Below, one piece after another: positions 34,593 to 44,387 of a DNA stretch of 64,000 nt. The notes below the pieces were generated by a model. That model searched no databases, was not told the DNA's origin, and saw only the letters and a program-made list of their open reading frames with translations. This DNA comes from Heliocidaris tuberculata (Eukaryota > Echinodermata > Echinoidea > Camarodonta > Echinometridae), in contig CM046844.1 in NCBI GenBank assembly GCA_025618425.1, positions 17,049,420-17,113,419 of the forward strand, written 5' to 3'. Position 1 is the first letter of the stretch. Every line of letters begins with the position of its first letter. The position numbers were made by a program, and so were the translations under genes.

Positions 34593-34768
34593 CACTGCAA
34601 AAACTAGGGTGTTAATTCAACACCATCTCAGTATCTATTTGGGCTACACCAGATAAGTGTTAAAACAACACCAGTTTCGAATCAAACTGTGTTGTTTTAA
34701 CACTTATCTGGTGTAGCCCAATACTGATACCGAGATGGTGTTGAATTAACACCCTGGTTTTTGCAGTG
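34593..34768. mobile_element. Near-perfect palindromic MITE flanked by TA (mariner-like)
   Basis: The ends CACTGCAAAAAC and GTTTTTGCAGTG are perfect inverted repeats flanked by TA on each side. The arms pair almost completely: GTGTTAATTCAACACCATCT with AGATGGTGTTGAATTAACAC, and GGGCTACACCAGATAAGTGT with ACACTTATCTGGTGTAGCCC. Only a short loop near 34670-34685 is unpaired. TA flanks suggest Tc1/mariner-type mobilisation. High arm identity suggests recent insertion. Confidence 0.85.
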
Positions 34769-34770
34769 TA

Positions 34771-36454
34771 CGTCCTTGCGGTGGTATGGTTTCATTTCAG
34801 CACTCAGGGTGTATATCATGTTATATAGTCTTCAGGTCTTTCTCTCCAAACTTATGCCCCTTTTTATTTCACATTTCTAATACCTTTAAGCCTAGTGATG
34901 CTAATACCAACGCTCGTGGTTGCAACGTGTCATCGTATCTGTCATGTAAGGTCATGTATGATGGAGCATCCTTTCTCGTCAAATTACGACCTTTTTGGTT
35001 GTAACATGAAGTCAACAGAGTCATTAAGCCATGTGCCGTTTCAGCTATTTCTAGATTAAACCCTGTTACAGATCCCTCCGAAGCTAAAAAGAGGGAGCAA
35101 CAATTCAATATCTGAAATATCCGTCCTATCTTATAGAAGTCAATGGATGGCGATTTAATTCTTGGACCAAATACTCAATTCCCAACAGTAATATTTTCTC
35201 TTGTAGTAATTTATCAGGTTTTTTTATTGTATGTGCATTAAGTAGTTTACAACGTAGAATCGACTGTAAAGCTCCAGCGGAATCGAATTCCTTCCGGAAT
35301 TCGACTTAGCTTAACTTTAAATCTAAAGGATAATAACGCACTTAATTTAAAGAAACTCCCTTCACTGATTATCACTTGCTGTGTTTAAGTGATTGAATAA
35401 AACTTAATGTCCTGGGGTTTTCGTAAAAACTTATATCAAGAGGCATATGGTAAGCTATCTATAGACTATTATGTAGTTCTAGCATTGTTATGCCGGGTAC
35501 TGGAATATTACAAGTGTACAAATTGTTTTAAATGTTTTCAAGAAAATTATCCGTGCTAAACGATTGCAAAGGATAGGCATAATCAACAACAATTTTGTAC
35601 AGTAAAATGTGTGATGTTACTAGTGTGGGCCAATACCAGATAAAGACTGTATAGAAAAGTTTGTCGCCGGAACCTTGGTCAGTAATTGACAAGTAAAGCG
35701 CAAATTAATTCAATCACTTATACAATATAATGGCAGCAGGGCGTCATTATCTCTCTGCAAGTGCAAATTACTTCGGTTGTAATGTCCAATGGGAAATATT
35801 GGAGATCATTTTAAAAGACCCTGGATTATAAATTTCTGTTCGCGTGAAATGTATCTAAACGGTCAACACAGAAGCGACGATCGACATATTCCGGGGGCGA
35901 CACCCCCCCCCCCCCCCCCCCCCCCCCCCGCGGCCGAGGGAAAGAAGAAAAATGGAGGTATATCTCTTATAGAGAATATTCCATATTCCAAATCCTGGCT
36001 AAAAGAAATAGAAATAGAAACACGAAAATACCTAACCGGTGTCGTTGCATGAGTGACCCGTCGCTCAAAATCAAAATCAAAAGAACGAAACGTGAATACA
36101 GATCCTCGAAGTTTACATGAATGTGGAAAAATCAAACAAACAAAAAATCAAAAAAGCCAGCAAAATAAGGGAAACACGTCCTCGGGTGATTAAATAATAA
36201 TATGCCCACTGAATTTTCAATGAGGAGGACGGCAGACACCCCCCCCCCCCTCCCCTCCACCCTCCGTCCCCACATACCCCTTTCAGCGTGACGCCTTGTG
36301 TAATAATGATGGGTTTTTAAGAGCAGACAACAGACATGAATGGCGGCAAGAATCTCAAAATAATCAAACATTACAGAGATACAATTACTCATCACTTTTC
36401 CAGTTGACCTACTTCGTAGTGTGAGAAACGTCAGGTCATTTGTTCTCCACTGAC
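34771..36454. other. Non-coding stretch with long poly-C
   Basis: No gene is recognised. Poly-C of about 27 nt lies at 35903-35929 and a shorter run at about 36239-36250; both create Pro- or Gly-rich spurious frames. Confidence 0.5.
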
Positions 36455-36463
36455 AGTTATCAT

Positions 36464-36613
36464 CCAGGGGCCTGTTGCACAAAACTTGCGTTTAATCGCA
36501 ACTCCTAAAAATCAAACGCAAGTCCTAAATGCACACTTCTGATTGGCTGAAAATAAAGTTGCGTTTGATTTTCCTGAGTTGCGTTCAAACGCAACTTTTG
36601 TGCAACAGGCCCC
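36464..36613. mobile_element. Palindromic MITE, TIR GGGGCCTGTTGCACAAAA, 9-bp TSD
   Basis: The ends GGGGCCTGTTGCACAAAA and TTTTGTGCAACAGGCCCC are perfect 18-bp inverted repeats. The flanks carry AGTTATCAT at 36455-36463 and 36614-36622, a perfect 9-bp duplication if CCA is included at the left end. A 9-bp duplication is expected for Mutator-like elements, though hAT (8 bp) with slippage is possible. The centre contains TTCTGATTGGCTGA, the same CCAAT-box core as in 3709-3860. Confidence 0.8.
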
Positions 36614-37469
36614 AGTTATCATTTCGATGCCAATACCATCGAATGCCAGTCACATTCACCGTTGCGTTCCGAATTTGTAACATTTGTTTTTCTTCGCGGG
36701 GGCATGCATATATGGCGCTCCCTGTTCCGTCAATCATACAGTGTATAAACGTACTGAACCTCTACAATATTTTAAAGATCAAGTAGAGTTTCACACTTAT
36801 ACGCGCTGTGATCAAAATTAATGGAAGTTTGTGCAGGTTTAAAACGGATTCATATAAAATGATAATATTTCCCATTTTTTAAAGGTTACATGCTGAACAA
36901 ATAACATTGTTACAACATTGAAAACTTTATAAAAGAATGAAGAAGAAGAAGAAAAGAAACGTTTTCAGCAATTGTTTCGGTTGAGTAGCAGATCTAGTAA
37001 GTGAAAATCAAATTTTATCATACTCAAGAAATCTTCTGAATAGGTTACATCCTGCGATATTCATGGTATTGTATTATTTTTTCATCAAATAACTTGATAA
37101 AGAATTGCCGCGTCATAGCAAGTGATCATATTTTGGGGGGGAGGGGGGTGTATAAATTTATTTACAGGACTTCCAAAACAATATAATCTGAGGAAGTTTG
37201 AGTACACTTTTGATACGTATAAGTGCCCTCATTATTCCCAGATATAAGGTATTTTACACATTCTTTTAATAAAAGTAATTTGACAAAACATTATCCAATA
37301 ACTGTGCATAAATTGTCCAAACTTGGTGAGGATACAACTAACTAATACCTCCATCTTGTAGAGGGGTAGTCACGCTTAAGGCATGGAGAGTGTAGGGCCT
37401 TCAGTTTGTAAAGAAATAAAAATCTTGATTGCCATGACTTAGTAATTCGATATTCTACCTTTAAGACGT
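36614..37469. other. Non-coding stretch, no gene recognised
   Basis: AT-rich sequence with a G-rich run at about 37134-37148. No internal repeats stand out. Confidence 0.5.
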
Positions 37470-39236
37470 TAGGCCCGTCTTCATCAGCCCGAGTTTCCAA
37501 AATAGCCCGCTAATTCTGATCCGGCAAACTAACCCGATCAGAACTAGCTCGAGCTAGTTTGTAATGAAGACGCAATTAGCTGGCTATTTCGTGGGTTTCT
37601 AGCTCGAGCTAGAAGCCTAAGTCAACTCGGGTTTTTTTGTGAAATAGCGCGCTATTTGGCGAATTAGCCCGCTAATTCGCAGGTGAAGACGCACTCGGGT
37701 TTTGACTCGGGTTAATTTATTCATGACACCAATCCTAGAAATGTTATTTTCCTTATGTATTTCTTGATTTTCTTCTCTCTTTCCACCTTTTCCTTATGTA
37801 TTTCTTTGTTTTTCCTTCTTTCTTTTTTCTTCTTATATATTTCTTTGTTTTCCCCATTCTTTATTCTTCTTTCTATTCTTATGTATTTCTTTGTTCTTCT
37901 TGCTATCCTATTTCCTTTATATATATTTCTTGTTTTTCTTCTCTCTTTTTGTCTTTTCCTTATGTATTTCTTTGTTTTTCCCATTTTCTGTTCTTCGATC
38001 TTGCTATCCTCTTTTCTTTGTTTATGTATTTCTTTGTTCTTTCTGTCCTCTTCTCTTTATATTTCCTTATGTATTTCTTTATTTTTATTTCTATTCTATC
38101 TTTTTCCTCATATATTCTTTGTTTCTTATGTATTACTTTGTTTTTCCTTCTCTCTTTTTTCTCCTTATATATTTCTTTGTTTTCCCCATTATTTATTCTT
38201 TTTTCTATTCTAATGTATTTCTTTGTTCTTCTTTCTATCCTCTTCTCTTCATATGTATTTCTTTATTTTTCTTTCTATTTTATCTTTTTCCTTATGTATT
38301 TCTTTGTTTTCCCAACTTTTTATTCTTCTTTTATTTCTTATGTATTTCTTTGTTCTTCTTGTTATCCTCTTTCCTTTATGATTCTTTATCTATTTCTTTG
38401 TTTTCTTCTATCTTTTTATCCTTTTCTTTTGTATTTCTTTGTTTTCCTGTTGTCTACTCTTCTATCTATTCATATGTATTTCTTTGTTCTTCTTTTTTAC
38501 CCTCTTCCCTTTATATTTCTTTGTTTTCCTTCTCTCTTTTTATCTTTCCTTATGTATTTCTTTGTTTTCCCCATTTTCTGTTCTTCGATCTTGCTATCCT
38601 CTTTTCTTTGTTTATGTATTTCTTTGTTCTTTCTGTCCTCTTCTCTTTATATTTCCTTATGTATTTCTTTGTTTTTCTTTCTATCTTATCTGTTTCCTTA
38701 TGTATTTCTTTGTTTTTCTTTCTATTTTATATGTTTCCTTATGTATTTCTTTGTTTTCCCCATTATTTATTCTTTCTATTCTTATGTATTTCTTTGTTCC
38801 TCTTTCTATCCAATTTTCTTCATATTTCCTTATATATTTCTTTGTTTTTCTATCTTATTTTTTTCCTTATGCATTTCTTTGTTTCTTTTGTATTACTTTG
38901 TTTTTTATTCTCTCCTTTTGCTCCCTATATATTTCTTTGTTTTCTCAATTATCTATTCTTATTTCTATTCTTATGTATTTCTTTGTTTTTCCTTCTCTCT
39001 TTTTATCTTGTCCTTATGTATTTCTTTGCTCTTTTCTCTTCATTTATCCTATTTTTTTTTTCCATCTTCGAAGTGCGCATGCTCTGAAGCTCGAGTTTAT
39101 TCCAAGAACGAGCGGGAATCGCTCGACTCGGGCTGATGGAGACGGGGTTTTTAAAACTCGGACTTTTTTCTCGAGAAGCGCTGATCGGGCTAGAATCTCG
39201 AGCTTGAGCAAACTCGGGCTGATGGAGACGCACCTA
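37470..39236. mobile_element. TIR-bracketed element enclosing a T-rich minisatellite
   Basis: The left end TAGGCCCGTCTTCATCAGCC plus CGAGTTT and the right end AAACTCGGGCTGATGGAGACGCACCTA are inverted repeats of about 27 bp. Left subterminal sequence (37470-37735) carries two perfect 18-bp palindromes built on CTAGCTCGAGCTAG (37542-37559 and 37597-37614) plus several TAGCCCGCTAATTC-type repeats. Right subterminal sequence (about 39070-39236) repeats ACTCGGGCTGATGGAGACG twice. The centre is a 1.3-kb minisatellite. No transposase frame is visible, so it would be non-autonomous. No clear target-site duplication. Confidence 0.7.
37740..39056 (+). repeat. T/C-rich minisatellite with higher-order repeats
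   Basis: Irregular 30-45 bp units are built around TATGTATTTCTTTGTTTTTC followed by a CT-rich spacer. A longer block starting at 37981 (ATTTTCTGTTCTTCGATC then TTGCTATCCTCTTTT) recurs almost unchanged about 590 bp downstream at 38571, so part of the array is a higher-order duplication. The plus strand lacks stop codons over long distances in several frames, giving Phe/Leu/Ser/Tyr-rich frames of 446, 398 and 297 codons. These look membrane-like but reflect base composition. Confidence 0.9.
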
Positions 39237-39760
39237 CTGTTTCATCTTCATGTGTGCATCATGGCACGGAGGTGGTGTGACGTGGTATTTGGAGCAAAGC
39301 GAAACACAATCTACCAACATTGGTGGGGTTAAACTTGATATATGACATATAATCCTGACTTGGTCCACATTCTGTCCCCAGTCAAATATGAAACGTCATA
39401 TTGCGAAGGTGACGAAAGAAATCTGCGAGTTTTTTTTTTTCTTCTTGTTGTTGTTGTTGTTCGATGTGTATTTTTTTTTCATTAAATCTCTGATTTTTTT
39501 TTTTTTTGGAAAACCGAATGATTGACTACCTTTTCAAATTCGTTACCTCCTGATAAATTTTAAACAAAGCGAAAGAGAGGAAAGAGTGAGAAATGAAGGG
39601 AGGGGAGGAGGTTATCGGGGGGGGGGGTCACCTATGTCATGAATTGCTATGCATGGTACACTGTGCTATATACACTGTGCTTCACAAGCAAATAATTTTC
39701 ATACCTCAGGTAGTCACAATGGTGATCGGGAAGCCTGGAACGTCTTTTTCCCCCACCAAG
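39237..39760. other. Non-coding stretch, no gene recognised
   Basis: T-rich runs near 39431-39505 and a poly-G run at about 39618-39627. No structure otherwise. Confidence 0.5.
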
Positions 39761-39779
39761 GTGATAGTGATACAAGTCC

Positions 39780-39900
39780 GTAATGATTCAAGATTGATGC
39801 TTACCCAGTTTAGGGCACTAGCGCTCTGGCTCGGTCTCGAACCCCAGATCTACCGCTTGAAGACCGTTTCTGTAACTACTGAGCCAAGCACCGCATCAAC
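39780..39900 (-). mobile_element. tRNA-derived SINE head (minus strand)
   Basis: On the minus strand, GGTGCTTGGCTCAGTAGTTA (A-box region) is followed about 40 nt later by GGGGTTCGAGACC (a good B-box match). Anticodon and T-stem pairing are imperfect, arguing against a functional tRNA. The body differs from the SINE at 29131-29395, so this is probably a second SINE family. Confidence 0.55.
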
Positions 39901-39984
39901 ATAATCATTGATAATCAAAACTCAAATACTCGGTGTCCATGATGTCGGTACCCGGCATTTTCTCCAGGCTTTATTTCATCAAAT

Positions 39985-40052
39985 ATATATGGTTAGGTTT
40001 AGGGTTGCCATAGGGTTTTAGGTTAGGTTTAGGGTATAGGGTTAACTGAATA
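39985..40052. repeat. Degenerate telomere-like TTAGGG patch
   Basis: Repeated GGTTAGGTTTAGGGT and similar variants over about 65 bp. It resembles the telomere-like core of the element at 22536-22752, in the opposite orientation, but no flanking inverted arms are visible here. Confidence 0.6.
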
Positions 40053-40065
40053 TAGCGTTTGGTCC

Positions 40066-40216
40066 AGGGCCCTGTTTCATAAAATTTGTTATCACTCACA
40101 AGTTGCAATAACTGTTATAAGCTACTGAAATCCTTGCATCTGATTGGCTAAGACCAAAATTGGCATAGAAATGTAGCAGTTGTTATACTGATAATAAGTG
40201 TGATGAAACGTGGCCC
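40066..40216. mobile_element. Palindromic MITE, TIR GGGYCC-TGTTTCAT (copy 2)
   Basis: A diverged copy of the element at 3709-3860. The left end is AGGGCCCTGTTTCATAAAAT and the right end GATGAAACGTGGCCC. Internal blocks GTTATAAGCTACTGAAATCC, GCATCTGATTGGCTAAG and GGCATAGAAATGTAGCAGTT are shared in order. Sequence divergence suggests an older insertion than copy 1. Confidence 0.8.
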
Positions 40217-40406
40217 CACATATAAAGATAGGAATTCGGTTAGTGCAGGAAACTGACCGTGGAGCATTTGTCGCCGGAGGAATGTGTCGTCGATCCTCCG
40301 TGCCATCTGCTTCGGGTATGACAATAAAGACTATATAGATTATCATTGGAGTTGTGAAACGGTATTCGGAACACGTGGAATATGATCGCGCACACCGGTT
40401 GACACA

Positions 40407-40760
40407 AGTCGCTTTTATCCCCGTGTCAAATCGCTCTATCAACACACTAATACCCGGTGTGTTGACAGGTGCAATACCTGACCTTTTGAACGGATATCCG
40501 GTTCGAACGCACCTAACCGTTTCCAATTGGTCCTACTTGTATTGCAACTGCCTGTATTTTGTGCAATATATTTGGAAAAAACGTAAACATGGGAACAAAA
40601 TATTTGAAAAAAGGACATGTTGAAAAAGAGACATGTCACTCTTATCCCCGTGTCAAATCGCTCTATCAACACACTAATAACCGAAATGATGACAGGTGCA
40701 ATACCTCACCTTTTTGACAGATATCCGGTTGAACGCCCCGAACCGTTTCGAGATGTTCCC
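40407..40760 (+). repeat. Diverged tandem duplication, ~227-bp offset
   Basis: TTATCCCCGTGTCAAATCGC plus TCTATCAACACACTAATA occurs at 40415 and again at 40642. Both are followed by a GACAGGTGCAATACCT block and by GATATCCGGTT ... CCGTTTC. The two units differ by scattered substitutions and by the sequence between them. Unit function is unknown; open frames across it are not conserved between the units. Confidence 0.75.
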
Positions 40761-40848
40761 ACCTTTATCGGAACTGACTATAAATATGAACGTGATTGTA
40801 ACTAATGATATTAACGAAAAAGCACTTTGATTTTTTTTTAATTGCAGT

Positions 40849-41033
40849 AAACACGATAAAAAATACTTTCGAAAAATAAACTCAAGGGCAATTTCAAAGG
40901 CCTATTGTACTGCCCATAGAAATCAGGATCGGATTACGTAATATGCCATTGTAATGTTCGCACATTTCTGGTGATAGACAGGGCTATTGAAATTGCCTTC
41001 AGTTGATTTTTCGAAAATAGTTTTTATCGTGTT
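40849..41033. mobile_element. Palindromic MITE, ends AACACGATAAAAA
   Basis: The left arm AACACGATAAAAAATACTTT ... AAACTCAAGGGCAATTTCAA pairs with the right arm TTGAAATTGCCTTCAGTTGA ... AAATAGTTTTTATCGTGTT over about 60 bp. The central 60 bp is unpaired. Non-coding. Confidence 0.75.
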
Positions 41034-42960
41034 AGTATTATTACAGTATTGGCATTTTTTTTGCTTATGTGCATGATGATAATGACAAATCGTATCTGTA
41101 ATAATCTTCAATGACCATGATGACCGTTATTTCATCCGTCCCGCTTTCACAGCTTGTCAGCAAATCGAAATAGCTGGGGAAAATATGGCAAGCATATGTC
41201 CTAAGAAAGATTACAAATCTGCAATCTTCTGTTGAGCATGTTGTGAACGAGGAAATTGCTTTATGTGAGTCCGCCTGGGAGAAAAAAAAATACAGCCCCT
41301 ACTTTCAGTGACGTCCCCCCCCCCCCCCCCCCCCCCCGATAAAAAAATGAATGAATAAACAAAATCGCAAGCTGCAGCCTCTGCCTGAACAGAAATCTGC
41401 TGTAGCGGCTGGTCATTCTTGTCACAAAAGACTAGTTTTTCCCTTCACATCGCTGTGTTTTCCATTAATCACTATTTGCTGGGTATAATCCCACTAATTC
41501 ATAAACTATAATCTTAACCCTGAGTCGTAAGTGACACAGAATGCCCGATATTAGACGAAAACCCGGACGGCCGATCGCGCGAAGGTCGTAGCGCATTCCT
41601 GCAAAATCCAATCACTCCACAAAATTATGAATTTCACAAAGAAACACCAAATGCCACTGTTTGACCCCCTTTGTCTAACTGACCGTGGCGGCGCTGGACT
41701 TAGAGCCCCCTTGTCCTAAACCTTGTAATAAAATATGACCATTATTAATCACTTTCCATGTCAGCGCTTTTTATGATACTGGTTAACGTCCCTCTCACTT
41801 TTACGTGATTTTTCACAAAATTTATTGCAGAAGTTTTTCGGAGGATTATGTTGTCGTCCTCTAAATTCTGGGCGTACATATCAAACAGATGTCCCCTAGA
41901 TTAACTGTTTGAAACATGGACAATTTTAAGGTGTTAATTTTTTGAGCTTTTCTGCAGATCAGCCACTTGTTTCAAGGATTATAATGTGTAGAATAATATA
42001 ATATTCGTCATTTTTCGGCATTGCAAAGAGAAATAGTTACGATGGCAAGAACAAGTGATTATTCAAACGAGTGATTCCAGTTGTTCATTTCAGAGGTCAC
42101 AATCTGAAGATTGCCTATCTCGAATGACCACAACTTTCATTTCAACGAAATCCAAAGTCTATTGGAAAGACGATCTGTGAAGATTTTTTTACGGGTGGTA
42201 CTTACACAAAGGTTTTTCATTAGTGGACGATCATCTTGACACCAATCGTATAGTCTACTAATTACAAGAAAAAGAAAAAGGCGTATCGAGTTTGAGAGGC
42301 GAAATTTGAGGGCCTATTAATTGAAATCAAGTCTCCCTTATGTTCGTGTGGGCAATAGATATCATTTACACAATGGTACGGAGATGCGTGTGTGAAAGAA
42401 CTATGATAACAGTAACGTAAGAAGATGTCAAAATGAGAATAGGAGGATGCATTCACCTTCACATTCCAAATATGTTTCCAAGAGCTGATTAAAAACATGC
42501 TTCAAAAGATGTCCACGGTACACTTAATCCGTTGACTGCTGAATTGTCTCTTCCTCATTATAAGCCACAGACACCACCCAGTGTCCGTAGTCAATACCAC
42601 ACTGCATCCATATCACCATCCCTAAATATACGACTAATCTCTCCTTAATTCAGGAGCGGATCCAGGATTCCGTAAAAGAGGGGGAGGGGCACAATTCAAG
42701 AGAATACTATAATATCCATAAAAAGTTTTGTTAACGTTTTCAGGGATCCATTTGGGGGTTTAAACTTTGAAAGGTGGCACGGGAACAGAAATGATTGGAG
42801 GTGCATGTTTTTATAGGGTGTATTTTAGGTATGTTAAAGTTGGGGTTTTAAATAGGGCGGGGACCGGCTGTGCCACACCTTTTCTCCTCTTGAATCCGGT
42901 ACATGTACTACTTAATAATGACTCGGATGTGGCCTTCTTTATTCGCACCACTCTTTTGTA
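41034..42960. other. Non-coding stretch with long poly-C
   Basis: No gene is recognised. Poly-C of about 23 nt lies at 41315-41337. CAGGAGCGGATCCAGGATTC at about 42650-42669 looks like one end of a hAT-like element (CAGGRGCGGATCCAGG type); a partner end was not found. Confidence 0.5.
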
Positions 42961-43230
42961 AATCTTGTCTTCCCTTTTCTAAAGTCATTTAGAAAAGCTT
43001 TTGAAACAGACAACTGCTATTAAAAGGGACTCGGTCACCAGGATGTTTCAACGTTCAAGATCATAATTAAAGACACATCCTTATTTTGAAAATCCCGTTA
43101 CTCTCGGCAAATCTTCTCTTTGCTTCTCTAAAGTCATTCAGAAAAGCCTATGCTGAAACAGACAACTACATGCTAAAGATACCAGGATGTTCCCAAGTTC
43201 CACATGATCATAATGTCAAATGAGAAAGAG
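42961..43230 (+). repeat. Diverged tandem duplication, ~150-bp unit
   Basis: Unit 1 (from 42961) and unit 2 (from about 43110) share AATCTTSTCTT, TCTAAAGTCATT(T/C)AGAAAAGC, GAAACAGACAACT, ACCAGGATGTT and GATCATAAT in order. Unit 2 carries small deletions and substitutions. No coding sequence is evident. Confidence 0.7.
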
Positions 43231-44339
43231 AGCCTTTCTTTCGACAAATAAAAGGAGACTTCGATGAATCTGCGAGTATTTTTGGCAGTTCCGGCAACTT
43301 CTAAGCAACGCCCGTCTAATATCTAAGCCATGGCATCATCATCATTGTTAATCCCCTCTATGACTCTTCTTTCCACATCTTCAGACAATGTTAAGAAACA
43401 TTCAAGAAATGCACAAGAACATGACATTCGAATCGGTCTTCTCTGAACAGTTTTAGGATATTGCAACTGCTCTGGGTATATACCGAACATGAACGTTTAG
43501 CATCAAGTCAGATTACCATGTCTATAGCGCTCATATACCCTCTGTTATTGATAATATTCATTGCTGTTTTACCGAATTGAAATAATTTTGCAATTAAATT
43601 CCTTCTGACAAATTAACTGTTAAGCGACTAATTGCGTTACAGACATTACAGACATCATGTATCATGTATGATTATTTTGAAACGGAAAAAATAAATAAAT
43701 CAAAATCAAATCAGTCAAATTCTTGATGTAATGGCAGCTTGAAGTGAACTAAAACTGGAAAAAAAAAAACATTAATTACATTTACAATTAATATAATATT
43801 TCGTGTTGACACACGCATAAACACTGCTGGGCGGGACTTCTCGTAATACTTTCAGCTTTTCTAAAGTGGGTAATATAGTTTTAACATCATCTCTTTTTCA
43901 TCGATTCGACTCGTTTTGGTCAAATGTTCTGTTAAAGCCCGAACTGACAGAGGTTTAGTGCTTGAAAGATGTTTCCATGGGCCGTTGTCAAGGACGCTTG
44001 ATACTGCGTGGCAACTGTTGGATTAGCCCCGTAATCCGGTGATTATGTTTGCCAAACGAGGTCCCGTGGCTACCCCAGATTAGTTCACTCATCGAATGTA
44101 TTTGTGTCGAGGTTTCCGTTCAAGAAACAGGCGCACATCAATAAAAAATTGTATTTCTGTTGTTCTTTTCATGATTTGAAATACTTTATTGTACACTTCT
44201 TTATGACTTATCGATATGCATAACTATATACATAACTATAACGTCGACTTCATCTCCCTCTCCTAAACTCTCGCACTGGACGTGATTTTTAAATCTCCAC
44301 CGGATCCTGCCTTTTCCGCCCCCTCCCGCCTCCTTCCCC

Positions 44340-44387
<48 letters not shown>

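Noticed and set aside
37796..39332. Overlapping plus-strand frames of 446, 398 and 297 codons rich in Phe, Leu, Ser and Tyr, resembling a multi-pass membrane protein
   Set aside because: They overlap each other in different frames over the same T/C-rich minisatellite, which simply lacks stop codons. No conserved domain, promoter or splice structure is present.
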